Below are positions 35,685 to 46,030 of a DNA stretch of 64,000 nt, in pieces. The stretch comes from Prostheceraeus crozeri (lineage: Eukaryota; Platyhelminthes; Polycladida; Euryleptidae): contig CAJQUW010010428.1 in NCBI GenBank assembly GCA_907163375.1, forward strand, positions 62,001 through 126,000, read 5' to 3'. A program made the position numbers and the translations under genes. The notes beneath the pieces were generated by a model, which searched no databases, was not told the DNA's origin, and saw only the letters and a list, made by a program, of their open reading frames with translations. The first letter of the stretch is position 1. Each line of letters opens with the position of its first letter.

Positions 35685-37651
35685 ATGCGATACCGAGAAC
35701 TGGAAGACTACCTCCAGAATTTCGATTCATTCACTCTACTCGACGGGTTGTTGCACATAAAAAAACCCGACGATAACAGCTGGCGTCTAGTCCTTCCACC
35801 CGAATGGAGAAATGTGGCCATGCACCAATACCATGATAACCCCACTGGTGGACACAACGGCAAAGAGAGCACATATCAGAAAATAAAATCCCGATTCTGG
35901 TGGCCGAAGATGAAGGAACAGGTAATCGAATGGGTTAATACCTGCGGAGTTTGCGGGCAATGCCGAGGCCCTAACCCCAAAACGGTGGCAACATTACAGC
36001 CCATAGAATCCTCAGAGGCTTTCCATCGTATTGCTCTGGACATAATGGGACCCCTACCGACCACTCTGCAGGGAAACCGGTTCATCCTAGTTATGGTAGA
36101 TACCTTCACTCGATGGGCCGAGGCCGTGCCTCTACCACAGCACACTGCGAAGCTGGTGGGCAAAATGCAGTTTTACACCACTGGGTCTCCAGATACGGCG
36201 TTCCGAAAGAAATCCTATCCGATCAAGGGAAAGAATTCGAGTCAGCCGTATTTCAGCACTTCTGTAAAATACTGTCTATTAAGAAAATACGGTCATCCCC
36301 GTACAGGCCCTCTACTAATGGAGCAGTGGAGAGATTAAACCGTACGCTGAAAAATCTACTTCTGACCCACGCCACTCAAGATAGGCGCAATTGGGATGAC
36401 ACGATTCCGTACTGTATGTGGGTATACAGGTCAAGTGTTCATCATTCGACAGGATATTCTCCTTCCCGTCTTGCAATAGGCCGAGAATTACGATTTCCGA
36501 TGGATATTCTATTTGACCCGGTCTCGAACGCTAATATTGATGCTGAGAATTACGCAAAATGGATTCAGGAAAGTCTGAAAACCGCAGCCGATGGCGCGAG
36601 AAAGAATCTTATTCCAGCACAGCAACACCAAAAGACTCAATACGATCGCCATGCTACTAAAGTACCCGGCTACAAAGTCGGAGATCTAGTGTGGTATAAG
36701 AACCGTACTCCCGGTCCGGGTAAGTCTGCAAAACTTGCCAGACCATGGGATGGACCGTATCTAGTAATACGAGTAATAGATCGATTGAATGTCGAAATAA
36801 GGAACCCTTCTAGACCGGGGAGGACGATACTAGTTCATGTAAATGAAATTAAACCCTGCCCTGAGAACGTCCGACTTAATCTGACTGACAAACAAACTAG
36901 AAAGGTACACTTTCACCCGGTTCGTGACATTCGCATGTTCACACCGGAGACTCAAAATCAGAATAATGATGACCTAACCGCTATTAATGACCATACGTTA
37001 CCCACCGTTACTATTAACGAGCATGATTTATATAGCGATGATATCGAGGATTCCTTTACTTCTTCCGACGAAGAGATTAATCATGAAAATGAAAATCCGA
37101 TGGTCGATCCCGATTTCGGAGATATAATCGACATTAATGATCCAGATTCGGACTTCGATTCCGACGTCTGTATTTCTAATTTATCTTTCCAGTCGGACGA
37201 TGAGGAGATGCCGGAAATAATAAATTTTGGGGAGGGAGACTTACCCAGTGATTTGCAAGAATCCTGGAGGCGATCAGTAGTCGATCACTGTCTCAAAGGT
37301 GATACATTACCCCCACACCTCAAGGTGGCATACCCTTGCGGGAAGGCATGGCTTCGTACAATTGCCGATTGTGCATACGAAGCTATTATAAAATTTTTCC
37401 GGAACCGACAAGGTACTCGGCGGATGTTCCAACCGCAGCTGGAGGCTGCCGAAGAAAGGTGGGCCGAATGGGTCAAGCGTCACCCATACCTGCATGCCAA
37501 ATTGCCGGAGTGGCACCGGGAGTTCTCGGCCCTTGGGAGACCCCGTACCGAAAAGTCGGGAGAGACTACCCCAGCTGAACCCATTGCCCGGCAGCAACCC
37601 ACTACAGCAACACCCCCGCGCTCGATCCTCCGGAGGTCATCCCATGACTGA
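35685..37651 (+). pseudogene. Gypsy pol, part 2: integrase with acidic C-terminal tail
   Basis: Begins in frame after the UGA. Zinc-binding HHCC: HQYHDNPTGGHNG ... CGVCGQC. Catalytic core: RIALDIMGPLP (D), then after a frameshift near 36170 EILSDQGKEFESA (D) and GAVERLNRTLKN (E). An SH3-like end follows (VGDLVWYKNRTPGPGKSA ... WDGPYLVIRV). A long tail rich in Asp/Glu (~36990-37230), then a W-rich basic segment, reaches a UGA at 37649. The DD(E) residues are all present, but split between frames. Confidence 0.9.
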
Positions 37652-38401
37652 GAGGACCTGGAGAAAGATGCCATCGCCCGGATAACGACAGAGGTGACCC
37701 GGAACGTCCTGCAGGCCCTACGTCCTAATAATATCAACCGGGGTAACTCCCGAGAGCGACGTCGACCTCCCACCCACCCGGCACAGCGGAGGATTCAGGA
37801 AAGGGAGAGGCAACGCCAATTACGTCGCCCCCGGTCACCGGGCCACGACCAGCGACGTACTTACGCTGGGACTGTCTCAACGTCTACGACCAGGCCAGCC
37901 CAACGTCAAGACAAAAAAATACTCGTAGTCGGTGATTCAAATTTCACGCAAGCCCCGTTTACGGCTAGGCCGTACCTGTCTATTGCGAGACCGGGTCTCC
38001 GAGTGGCGCAAGCAGCAGACCTGGTAAGGAGGTGTACTATCGACCGCAATTCCCTATCCGCCATCATGGTAGGGGTAGGAGTGAACGACAGGAGCACGGG
38101 GAGACTGGAGGATATCCGGAGGAGCTTTAGGGCTCTCTCCAACGAGCTGGAACGGAGATACGCCGGTGTTCCGGTTTACTTCGTCGACACACCGGCCGAC
38201 AAGTTTGCGCACCTACCGCGGCAGCGAGAGCGCCTACATTCAATTAATAATGTCGGGGCTGCTCTGTTCCACCCCATCCATTTCAAGCCCTTCCGGACCC
38301 AGACGGGCAACCCCCACTACAGTGGAGAGGAACGGCACGCCCTTAACAGATACGCCGACCGCATCATGCGCGGAAGAGACCGCCCACTACCTCGACTTTA
38401 A
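37652..38401 (+). CDS. SGNH/GDSL-hydrolase-like domain at the 3' end of Gypsy pol
   Basis: In the same frame as integrase, separated only by the UGA at 37649-37651. After an Arg/Pro-rich basic region (from ~37695), an SGNH-type domain follows: ILVVGDSN (block I, serine in GDS, codons near 37931-37942), ARPGLRVAQAADLV, IMVGVGVND (block III GxND near 38078-38089), VYFVDTPADKF and a C-terminal NPHYSGEERHAL with the candidate catalytic His. Such esterase folds are known in ORF1 proteins of some CR1/L2 LINEs; I know of none as a standard Gypsy domain. The ORF stops ~34 bp before the polypurine tract, so it belongs to the retroelement. There is no ATG at the domain start, so it is made by UGA read-through or the UGA is a mutation. 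Esterase activity is inference. Confidence 0.7.
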   Translation, partial: EDLEKDAIARITTEVTRNVLQALRPNNINRGNSRERRRPPTHPAQRRIQERERQRQLRRPRSPGHDQRRTYAGTVSTSTTRPAQRQDKKILVVGDSNFTQAPFTARPYLSIARPGLRVAQAADLVRRCTIDRNSLSAIMVGVGVNDRSTGRLEDIRRSFRALSNELERRYAGVPVYFVDTPADKFAHLPRQRERLHSINNVGAALFHPIHFKPFRTQTGNPHYSGEERHALNRYADRIMRGRDRPLPRL

Positions 38402-38434
38402 TTATCACCGCTCGCCGGAGCGAGGTCTTCTTCA

Positions 38435-38448
38435 CGGGGGAGAGGGTA
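38435..38448 (+). promoter_or_regulatory. Gypsy polypurine tract
   Basis: CGGGGGAGAGGGTA, a purine run of the kind that primes plus-strand DNA synthesis. It would directly adjoin the 3' LTR (via the G at 44410) if the nested element were absent. Confidence 0.8.
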
Positions 38449-38464
38449 CACTCTTAAAAAAATT

Positions 38465-38660
38465 GGTTTCCTGGAAAACCAATTTTGGTTTTTCAGCCTG
38501 TCCCGGGGGTGAAACCAAATATGGTTTTCCAGAGAACCAAATGAAATTGGTTCTCTAGGAAACCAAAAGTCATCGGTTTTCTGGGAAACCAAAATTGGTT
38601 TTTCGGCTTTTATATCTTGGTTTTCTGGAGAACCAATATTGGTTTCAAGAGTGACCCGAT
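38465..38660. repeat. Palindromic GGTTTYCTGGRAAACC repeats (left end)
   Basis: Irregularly spaced copies of GGTTTTCTGGAGAACC and variants; each unit is itself nearly palindromic. Counterpart of the right-end array. Confidence 0.75.
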
Positions 38661-38805
38661 ATTGGTTTTCTATACAATTTAATATATATACTAAATAATA
38701 GGCCTAATATGATAATAGCATAAAATAATATTATTAATTCATTTTCTTAATATAATTCCGACATGCTCTAATATATTTAATTCATTCATACTAATTTTAT
38801 TTTAA

Positions 38806-41442
38806 CCCTCGGGGGGTTTTCTGGGTCCACGTGGACCCATTTTTCCAGATCACTTGCTGTTATTTATTAAGTTTTCATTATTTATTATTGATATCACTGG
38901 ACTTTATCTGTATCGATATGTCAATTATAACTGCCAAGTGAAAATGTATTAGCTGTTGTTTAAATAATTGCAATACATCGCAAACCTTTTAGTAAATCTA
39001 TGGGTCCAGCTGGACCCAGTCACACTGATTCGTTTCATCGGTCGTCATAGCGCAGAAATTCAGTCACTGCTATTCCAAATAACAAAGGCCCGTATTCGTG
39101 AAACCAGATAAGGATTTCCCGTATCCTTAGCGACGCTATATCTTAGCCTTATCCTGACCGTCATATTCGTGAAGGCAGCTATCGTCACGCGCTCACGATG
39201 TGTAGCATTTTTTCTATTTTTAGCCTTAACGCCATGCACTTCAAAGGCTGACAACTGGTCAGATTTTGGAGACGTTGAAATCACAGGCGCACTTGCAAAC
39301 GATTCCATCGATTAGTTTGTCGATCTGCCAGGCCGATTGGGCCGCCTCAACTCGCCTGATACAATGCGAAACAGTAGATAATGAAGCATCGGAATAGCGG
39401 TAGTGCTTATTGGCTGCACACAGACACACGCACACTCCTTCCCTGCACACAAAGACACACGGGATAACGCAGCTGAAACTTCGCTTTGCTTCAAAGCTTT
39501 TGCTATCGTCGCTATTGTCGCACGCAGGTGCAACTGTGACGAACTAATGAAATCGATTTTGATGTGACGCGTGAACAATGCTCCCTGCCTGCGCTTGGCT
39601 ATGAGACCGCGCAGGCAGGCCGTTCTGTCATTACACCGCACTGCTGTTTTATGCTACGAGCGAAGATGGCGGAACGCTCACAACGGAGCTCAAAAGTTGA
39701 AGCTTTGAGATTATTGAGGGGCGCGCAGGAAGACGTTCCCGAAGCTTCTTCATCTGCGAATGACACGGAGGACTCCAGTGAATCATCTGGTTCATCTGAT
39801 ATCGATGAAAGTGACAATATTTCACCTTCTGATGACGACGTATCCATTAACCAAGCTATCGGCAATCAAGTGAATATTTCATCCGCTGATGGAGAGCAAT
39901 GGACTTCTCTCCTACCTCAAGAACAGAGACGTGGCAGGGAGCGAAGAGAGAATCTGCTTAGACCAGCACCAGGTCTTACAAGTTACTCTCTGCGGCATAT
40001 TCGCGCGCCAAATACTATTATAAATAGCTGGGAAATTTTGTTTGATCACGATATGATGGAGACAATACTAAAAGAGACAAATCGGCGAGGGAGATCTATC
40101 AAAGGTGCAGCATGGACGGACGCTTCGATGGAAGAAATGTTAGCCTTCATTGGCCTGTTATATCTACGCGGCGTGTATCGTTCTCACATGGAGAGTACTG
40201 AAGAGCTGTGGTCGAAAGAACACGGAAGGCCCATCTTCAAAATAACAATGAGCCATTCAAGATTCAAAGAGTTACGTATCATGCTTCGTTTTGACAATCC
40301 TGAAACAAGGGCTGCTCGACAACTGCGAGACAAATTAGCAGCGGTTCGTCTTCTTTTGGATGGTTTCACGAACTGTCAAAAATCGCATGTGCCTGGTGCA
40401 TTTCTTACCGTTGATGAGGAACTATATCCTTTCAGAGGTCGCTGTGCATATAAGCAATATATGCCAAGCAAACCATCAAGGTATGGACTTAAGTTCTGGC
40501 TGTTGTGCGATGCCAACAATTATTTTTGTTACAATCTACAAATGTACACAGGCAAAGAAGACAATCCCAGTCATCACGGACTTGGAGAACGTGTTGTCAT
40601 GGATTTGACCAGCTCTCTAGAATATTCTGGAAGACACATAACAACTGACAATTTCTTTACTTCTTTGAAGCTCGCACGCTCTCTCCGCTCAAAAGGCATG
40701 ACTTTGTTAGGAACTCTGAGGAAAAACAGACGAGAAGTTCCTCCGCAGATGAAGAATTTACAGGGCCGTGCTGTTTACTCTTCAGATTTCCGATTCAACC
40801 TCGAAGATCAAACATGCCTCCTCAGTTACAAATGCAAGAAAAATGATTGTGTCCTTCTTTTGAGCACCTTCCATCAAGAGCCAGTTGTTGATCAACAGAC
40901 TGACCGAAAGGTTCCAGAAATGATAAAAGACTTCAATGCGACCAAAGGAGGTGTAGATAAAGCTGACCAAATGGTGGCGACATATACGGTGAAATACATC
41001 AGCCGAAGATGGCACACAATCGTGTTTTGCAACCTCTTGGATTTGTGTGGGATAAATGCATATGTGTTGAATTGCGAAATTGATCCTCATTGGGGAAGAG
41101 ACAAGCCTCACAAAAGAAGACAATTTCTGCGATGCTTAGGAGAGGAGCTGGTCAAGCCATTTTTGGAGTCAAAAGACGTGCCACGGCCAATCATCGAAGC
41201 AAAGGTGGATGTTGAGAGAGCAACACGAAAAAAAGACAGATGTCAACTCTGCGGGTGGAAGAAAGATCGGAAAACGAGAAAAACCTGTGCTCGGTGTGGG
41301 AATCACTGTTGTGATGAACATTCGAACTCTGTGACTCGTACTTTCTGTACTAATTGTGCTTGATTGTGAAAATAAATCTTCTGGGTCCACGTGGACCCAG
41401 ATTTTCACGAAATGGAATAGCGAATTTTAAACCTCCCGAGGG
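38806..41442 (+). mobile_element. piggyBac transposon, apparently complete
   Basis: Flanked by the TTAA target duplication (38802-38805, 41443-41446). TIRs are CCCTCGGGGGGTTT and, at the right end, the inverse of CCCTCGGGAGGTTT. Inside each end lies the palindrome CTGGGTCCACGTGGACCCA (38820-38838, 41381-41399), with a relative TGGGTCCAGCTGGACCCA at 39001. One uninterrupted transposase ORF. Confidence 0.95.
39666..41363 (+). CDS. piggyBac transposase, intact
   Basis: The frame is open from upstream. ATG codons at 39651 and 39666 are candidates; I prefer 39666 for its AAGATGG context. The acidic Ser-rich N-terminus is followed by the catalytic domain: FLTVDEELYPFRGRC (first Asp), HITTDNFFTSLKLARSL (second Asp) and ATKGGVDKADQMV (third Asp). 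The C-terminus (~41240-41360) is Cys/His-rich (CQLCGWKKD, CARCGNHCCDEH, FCTNC), the DNA-binding finger of piggyBac proteins. About 565 residues, near the family's usual length, with no frameshift or stop. It cuts and pastes the element at TTAA. Confidence 0.93.
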   Translation: MAERSQRSSKVEALRLLRGAQEDVPEASSSANDTEDSSESSGSSDIDESDNISPSDDDVSINQAIGNQVNISSADGEQWTSLLPQEQRRGRERRENLLRPAPGLTSYSLRHIRAPNTIINSWEILFDHDMMETILKETNRRGRSIKGAAWTDASMEEMLAFIGLLYLRGVYRSHMESTEELWSKEHGRPIFKITMSHSRFKELRIMLRFDNPETRAARQLRDKLAAVRLLLDGFTNCQKSHVPGAFLTVDEELYPFRGRCAYKQYMPSKPSRYGLKFWLLCDANNYFCYNLQMYTGKEDNPSHHGLGERVVMDLTSSLEYSGRHITTDNFFTSLKLARSLRSKGMTLLGTLRKNRREVPPQMKNLQGRAVYSSDFRFNLEDQTCLLSYKCKKNDCVLLLSTFHQEPVVDQQTDRKVPEMIKDFNATKGGVDKADQMVATYTVKYISRRWHTIVFCNLLDLCGINAYVLNCEIDPHWGRDKPHKRRQFLRCLGEELVKPFLESKDVPRPIIEAKVDVERATRKKDRCQLCGWKKDRKTRKTCARCGNHCCDEHSNSVTRTFCTNCA

Positions 41443-41446
41443 TTAA

Positions 41447-44160
41447 AACAACATGCACAAATTTTTGGCCCAGCATAAAATAAGTTCAATAAGGTGTGCA
41501 AAATAATTATTGTGAAAATGTGTCAAAATGGGTGAATACTCAAATGTGGTATTTTGAAGTTTACAATTTATCTAATACCACACTAGATTTCCCAGAGCAG
41601 TACCGAAACGTCAAGAAGTCATTGTTTCTTATTTTTCACGTTTTTTCAAGCTTGCATAAAGTAATACAAAAAAGGCGAGGAACGATGTCTTTAGTCACAA
41701 AATTTCCCATGAAGTTGAGACATTTGCTAGTCTTCTCCAAGATTGTAAATAAAATCACAGATAGTCCTCCCGCAGGATGCACGCCCAACTAATCCGGTGC
41801 ATCGCAAAAAAACCACGTCGTCGAATTTTTTGATGCCAATACTCGTTGCCACTGGAGTGGAACTCGCTACTGAAAAAAGGAAAAATAATCTCTGAAGGAT
41901 ATCTTCAATATTAGGACTGTGTAGAAGAAGCATTTAGATAATTACCGCAAAATAGTACGATGTTACTGAAAATGTGTGTTGAATAAAACTCAACTACGAA
42001 ATTAATGTTTGTTGATGCGAAAATAATGTCATATAGGCCTATACTATCATAAAAAATATCACATACAGTCGAAGCTAGTTAATTCGAACACAGATAATTA
42101 AGATTTCGCTTAATTATAATTATCACACGGCATATTTTGTATATTTTGCATATATAGGCTGATATTTAATTAAGACTTTTGATAATTGAGAGATCGAAAA
42201 TCTGGAATGTATGGTCTTAATTAACGAGATTTGACTGTAGCACAATCAGAAATAATGATAGACAATAAATTTTTCAGACAAAATTTTGTAAACCATTAGC
42301 GGCATGCACATATAAAACGACCCCATGTGACCCAAACACCACAAGAAGAGCTTTTCTGTACAATAAGCGGCATGCAAAGTAAATGCGGCTGTTAACAACA
42401 AAAGAGAGTTACACATTACACTATGCAAAATAAACTCTTCTACACAGTAAGTGGCATGTTGGGCTTGCACAAAACACGCCGAAAACAAGACTATGTAAAA
42501 AGCATACAAAAGCAAAATTTTTCATGCAAAATCAACACGAATTAAACGGCAACAATTGTTTACTGCAGCTACTGTAATTTGGCGATGATATACGTGTACA
42601 TTAAATGACACTTGCTCTTAACTGAAAGTGCAAATGTAACAAAAGAATAAATAAATTTCATTTATTTATTTCCTACATTTGCACTTTCAGTTTTGAACAA
42701 GTGTCATTGGCATAACTAGGTTTCAAGAATTCATTTATTCATGATTTCCCGTGTATGAGGTAAATTGCGAATTCATCAAGGCTAAAATTAAACTTGTATA
42801 AAGCTATACAGCAGACTATAGGACTTCATGTATATTCTACAAGGCTATATGGCTGATATAATACATCATATTAGTTACACATAGGAATTTTTAAAAGCTT
42901 TGAAAAATTGTCGAACATGAATATGAAATCGTTCGTATACATGTACTACAAGCGATCTATGTAGGCTACAAACAGAGTAGTCACGGTAGTCATGAGATTA
43001 AACGACAAAATTGCTAGATGCCCGAATAATTTATAAGGGAATACTTACATGAATACTCATATTCATTCATAATTAAATAAAGCAATTTGAGATTGAATTG
43101 CAAAGACTATTTAAGCATGTCAGCTATACAGTACATGAAGGACTGTTGGAAACAACTGTTAAAATCTTCTAATATACTCACGTTTTGTGTGGATCATATA
43201 TAATTCCATACATAGCGCAATGAGGGATAAACGTTGAAACAGCAAAACAAATTTCACAGTACCACAGGAAATAAGATGACAGCACGTTTAAGTCACTGCA
43301 CTTGACACGGTCACTAGAACAAATGCGTCAATGAAGGAAGAAAATCAGACTCACCTCATTCTTGACGTCATGGCAACGACACAAATGTAGATCCTCGAAA
43401 CCGATTGTTTTTCATAAAGAAAGACTTTGCTATCAGTAAATCATTGGCGATTTTATAAATGATTTATTAGTTTGTACATACATCTGTAAAAACTAATCAA
43501 AGAAGCATACTTTCTGTTAAAAGCAAAGTGTCACGTAATACTTTCCCTTTGGAGCGATTCCGCTCGCTAAATTCAGGCCAAGTCATCGCAGCGAGATAAG
43601 AGAGTAAGGGGAATCACGATTTGTGCAACAGTGAATGAAGGAGAGTTAACCTTCAGTAGATGATAAAGAAGACACAGATATATAGAGAGAGAATGATAAA
43701 ATTCTCTAACTGCCCAACATTCAATTCTTAAGTAGAGTTTTTGTGCTTAATGAGTCAATGAAATTTAAATTTCTGGTGTGAAATGAGACTGTGAAATACA
43801 AATAGGCTGGGAATAGGTCCTAATCAGCACAACTTTTCACACTTCAAATCATCCTCAAATAAAACATCATTCAAATCACTATTGATAGATGAGGATTCCG
43901 CGTGGTTAATCAATTAATATATTTTTTGGAAATCAGTAGTTCTGCTATCAATAACATGAATGTCCGTCTACAACTCTACACAAACGAGGGTCTGTCAATA
44001 GATCTCCTTCGACATGCAAAAATATATCACGACACTAAATACCAGGATTCATCGATAATTAATTGCATTTTCATTAATTAGTTGCAATCATTTGATTGTT
44101 GCTGTCAAACGTTGCAATTTTTATTGATTGCCTCTTGCATTAAAATTGATCTGCTGGTTG
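41447..44160. other. Non-coding body of the TA-flanked TIR element
   Basis: No supported gene. A degenerate repeat around 42295-42460 has GGCATG-centred words after CTTTTCTGTACA or CTTCTACACAGT. A long hairpin lies at 42604-42708. A possible minus-strand exon near 41727-41870 has an acceptor-like TTTTTTCAG but no recognised domain. Confidence 0.45.
42604..42708. repeat. Long imperfect hairpin (foldback)
   Basis: AATGACACTTG ... ACTGAAAGTGCAAATGTA is followed by the reverse complement TACATTTGCACTTTCAGT ... CAAGTGTCATT. Arms are about 48 bp, with a short AT-rich centre. Confidence 0.85.
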
Positions 44161-44204
44161 ACCCAATTTTATGGCAAACCAAACGGGTTTCTGCACAAAC
44201 GTTT

Positions 44205-44400
44205 TTTTCCAGAGAACCGTTTGGTTTCCCAGAAATCCTTTTGGTTTTCTGGAGAACCAGTTTGGTTTTCCAGAGAACCGTTTGGTTTTCTGGAAATCCT
44301 TTTGGTTTTCTGGAGAACCAGTTTGGTTTTCCAGAGAACCGTTTGGTTTTCTGGAAATCCGTGTGGTTTTCCGGAAAACCAATTAAAAACCAAAATTTTT
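44205..44400. repeat. Palindromic GGTTTTCTGGAGAACC repeats (right end)
   Basis: About eight near-palindromic units in tandem (GGTTTTCTGGAGAACC, GGTTTTCCAGAGAACC and similar). Lack of stops leaves many frames open on both strands; these are not genes. Confidence 0.85.
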
Positions 44401-44410
44401 TAGAGTGTAG

Positions 44411-44573
44411 TGTAAGGTGAGAGCTTTAAGTAGACTAATTTTATTCTGCTTTTAATACCTCAATTATTATTTCATTGTGCTCGAGGCGGGAAACGATCTT
44501 AGTACCGCTTAACCACGTTTAGGTGAGCAGAGCTTAGTTTTGAGGGTGTTGGTTGCGGTTCGCGAGAACAACA
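44411..44573 (+). repeat. Gypsy 3' LTR
   Basis: Identical over 163 bp to 31661-31823. Preceded by the G that ends the polypurine tract and by the TA duplication of the nested insertion. Confidence 0.92.
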
Positions 44574-45261
44574 ACTACGGGTCCGATAAACCACGAGCGC
44601 GAAGAGTGCACAAGCTACTGCGCCTGACTTGCGCAGCTTTCTGTTTCACGTCTGGGCAGACAATAATTATAAGCAGGGACTATGAGTCACAGGCATCAAC
44701 AATTGGCAGCGGGAGAATGTTATCGACCACTACTTCTCAATCTGCACACAGATGCGGCCACGGCCATCACAGGCTGCCAACAATGTGACTGAACTCTCTC
44801 AGCTGCGTGCGCGTGGCGATCGAATTTCCTTTTAAGTGACGGAAAGTTATAGAAGCGAAATACGATTACGCAGATGGAGCTGGATGCTTATGCATTTGTT
44901 AGTCCAGTTACACACTGATTTAATATCAAAATTTTTGCAAATTATTAGCCAAGCAATTTGGCGAACACACGAGCAAATCGATCAAAATCGACATGCTGAT
45001 GGGTACGGTATACGTGGAGCTTATAGATTTCAATTGACAGATATTCGATTTGAGAAGGTAAAATGTGTGCCAGTAGAATTGCTTAGGCTCCCTTTGAGAA
45101 TATACGTATGTCATGTGTAATTGTTGACCTGATTCGTTCGTCAGTGTTGATTGATGTTGTTGCTATAATAGCTATACAGTACACATGTAGTGAGTGTGAA
45201 CGATGATGAAAAATGAGAGGAAGAAGAAAAGGGGACAGAGTGAGTGAGAAAGAGAGAAGGA

Positions 45262-45328
45262 GATGATGAAGTCACCCGAATATCTATTTTATACAGGCAT
45301 AAAGTAGATATTCGTGTGACTTCATCAT
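45262..45328. repeat. Hairpin
   Basis: ATGATGAAGTCAC..GAATATCTA is followed after a short centre by TAGATATTC..GTGACTTCATCAT. Arms are about 25 bp with a two-base interruption. Confidence 0.75.
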
Positions 45329-45846
45329 TTTTTTCTGTAGGTCTACAAAATTTCATCAAATAAAAAGAGCACATGTATATAAAATACTCGAAATAATAGT
45401 ATATACGCATGTTTCATATGTCAATGTTGTATCCATGAGCGATTCTTTGAGTTATTTAAATGCATTTATGTCACTTCTTACAGCATCAATATTATTAGTT
45501 AAAGTCGGTATCTAATTCAAATGGACAACTCTTCAAATGGACAATGAAACGCTCTTTTAGTTATATTTTATCCACTTACATGGATGATCGATGTTTTAAC
45601 CATGTACAATTCCAAATTATAATTTAGAGCAAATTATATATACATTTCCCACTCTTCACAGTGTTAAATATTATTAATAGCGTATAGCCATTCTTATTCC
45701 AAAGAAAGACCATTTTACTTAATATGTAACCATGTATGTAACGATACGTCTTGATAGGGTTTATCCATGGTGCATGCATTATCCATGTTTTATCCAAAAA
45801 CGGTCATCTAGGGCTTATATCCGCAGAAACAATTAAAATGTTTAAT

Positions 45847-46013
45847 CAACGTTTATTCGACGTTTTTTCAAAGCTTTTGACACCAAGTTGATTTTTGGTT
45901 ATTTTTCAACGATGATTTCAACCGTACGTTCATCAGCAACGTTTATTCAACGTTTGTCACACCAAGTTGATTTTTGGTTAGTTTTCAACGATGATTTCAA
46001 CCGTTGAAAAAAC
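45847..46013. repeat. Two-copy direct repeat, CAACGTTTATTC type
   Basis: Two copies, ~90 bp apart, share CAACGTTTATTC, CACCAAGTTGATTTTTGGTTA and CAACGATGATTTCAACCG. Internal complementarity (GTTGAAA / TTTCAAC) suggests MITE-like DNA (inference). Confidence 0.6.
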
Positions 46014-46030
46014 GTCATTTTTTACTTGGG

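Larger units (their letters stand above)
38449..44407 (+). mobile_element. TIR element with minisatellite ends inserted at a TA in the Gypsy 3' end
   Basis: The ends match in inverted orientation: CACTCTTAAAAAAATTGG (left) and the reverse complement of CCAAAATTTTTTAGAGTG (right), flanked by TA on both sides (38447-38448, 44408-44409). Removing the element and one TA rejoins the polypurine tract to the 3' LTR, which confirms the boundaries. Both ends carry copies of a palindromic GGTTTTCTGGAGAACC-type repeat. Apart from the nested piggyBac (38806-41442), no transposase was found. Non-autonomous; superfamily unassigned (TA target). Confidence 0.85.
31661..44573 (+). mobile_element. Gypsy (Ty3-type) LTR retrotransposon with nested insertion
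   Basis: Two identical 163-bp direct repeats (31661-31823, 44411-44573) begin TGTAAGG and end AACAACA. Between them are gag, pol (protease, RT, RNase H, integrase) and an SGNH-like domain, then a purine-rich tract. A 5959-bp element plus a 2-bp TA target duplication interrupts the copy at 38449-44409, so the retroelement itself is about 6.95 kb. The flanks are ACTAT and ACTAC, a possible 5-bp target duplication with one mismatch. Confidence 0.93.
44578..46030. other. Unassigned DNA after the Gypsy element
   Basis: No supported gene. Contains a hairpin at 45262-45328 and a duplicated block at 45847-46013. Confidence 0.5.

Noticed and set aside
38806..38845. The CCCTCGGGGGG terminus as a CpG/GC regulatory site
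   Set aside because: It is fully explained as the piggyBac TIR next to TTAA.
41727..41933. Minus-strand exon candidate after TTTTTTCAG
   Set aside because: Open for ~65 codons but without a recognised domain, partner exon or start; noted only in the region entry.
44082..44420. Open frames on both strands across the GGTTTTCTGG repeats
   Set aside because: The repeat unit lacks stops in most frames; the peptides are repeats of the satellite and not proteins.
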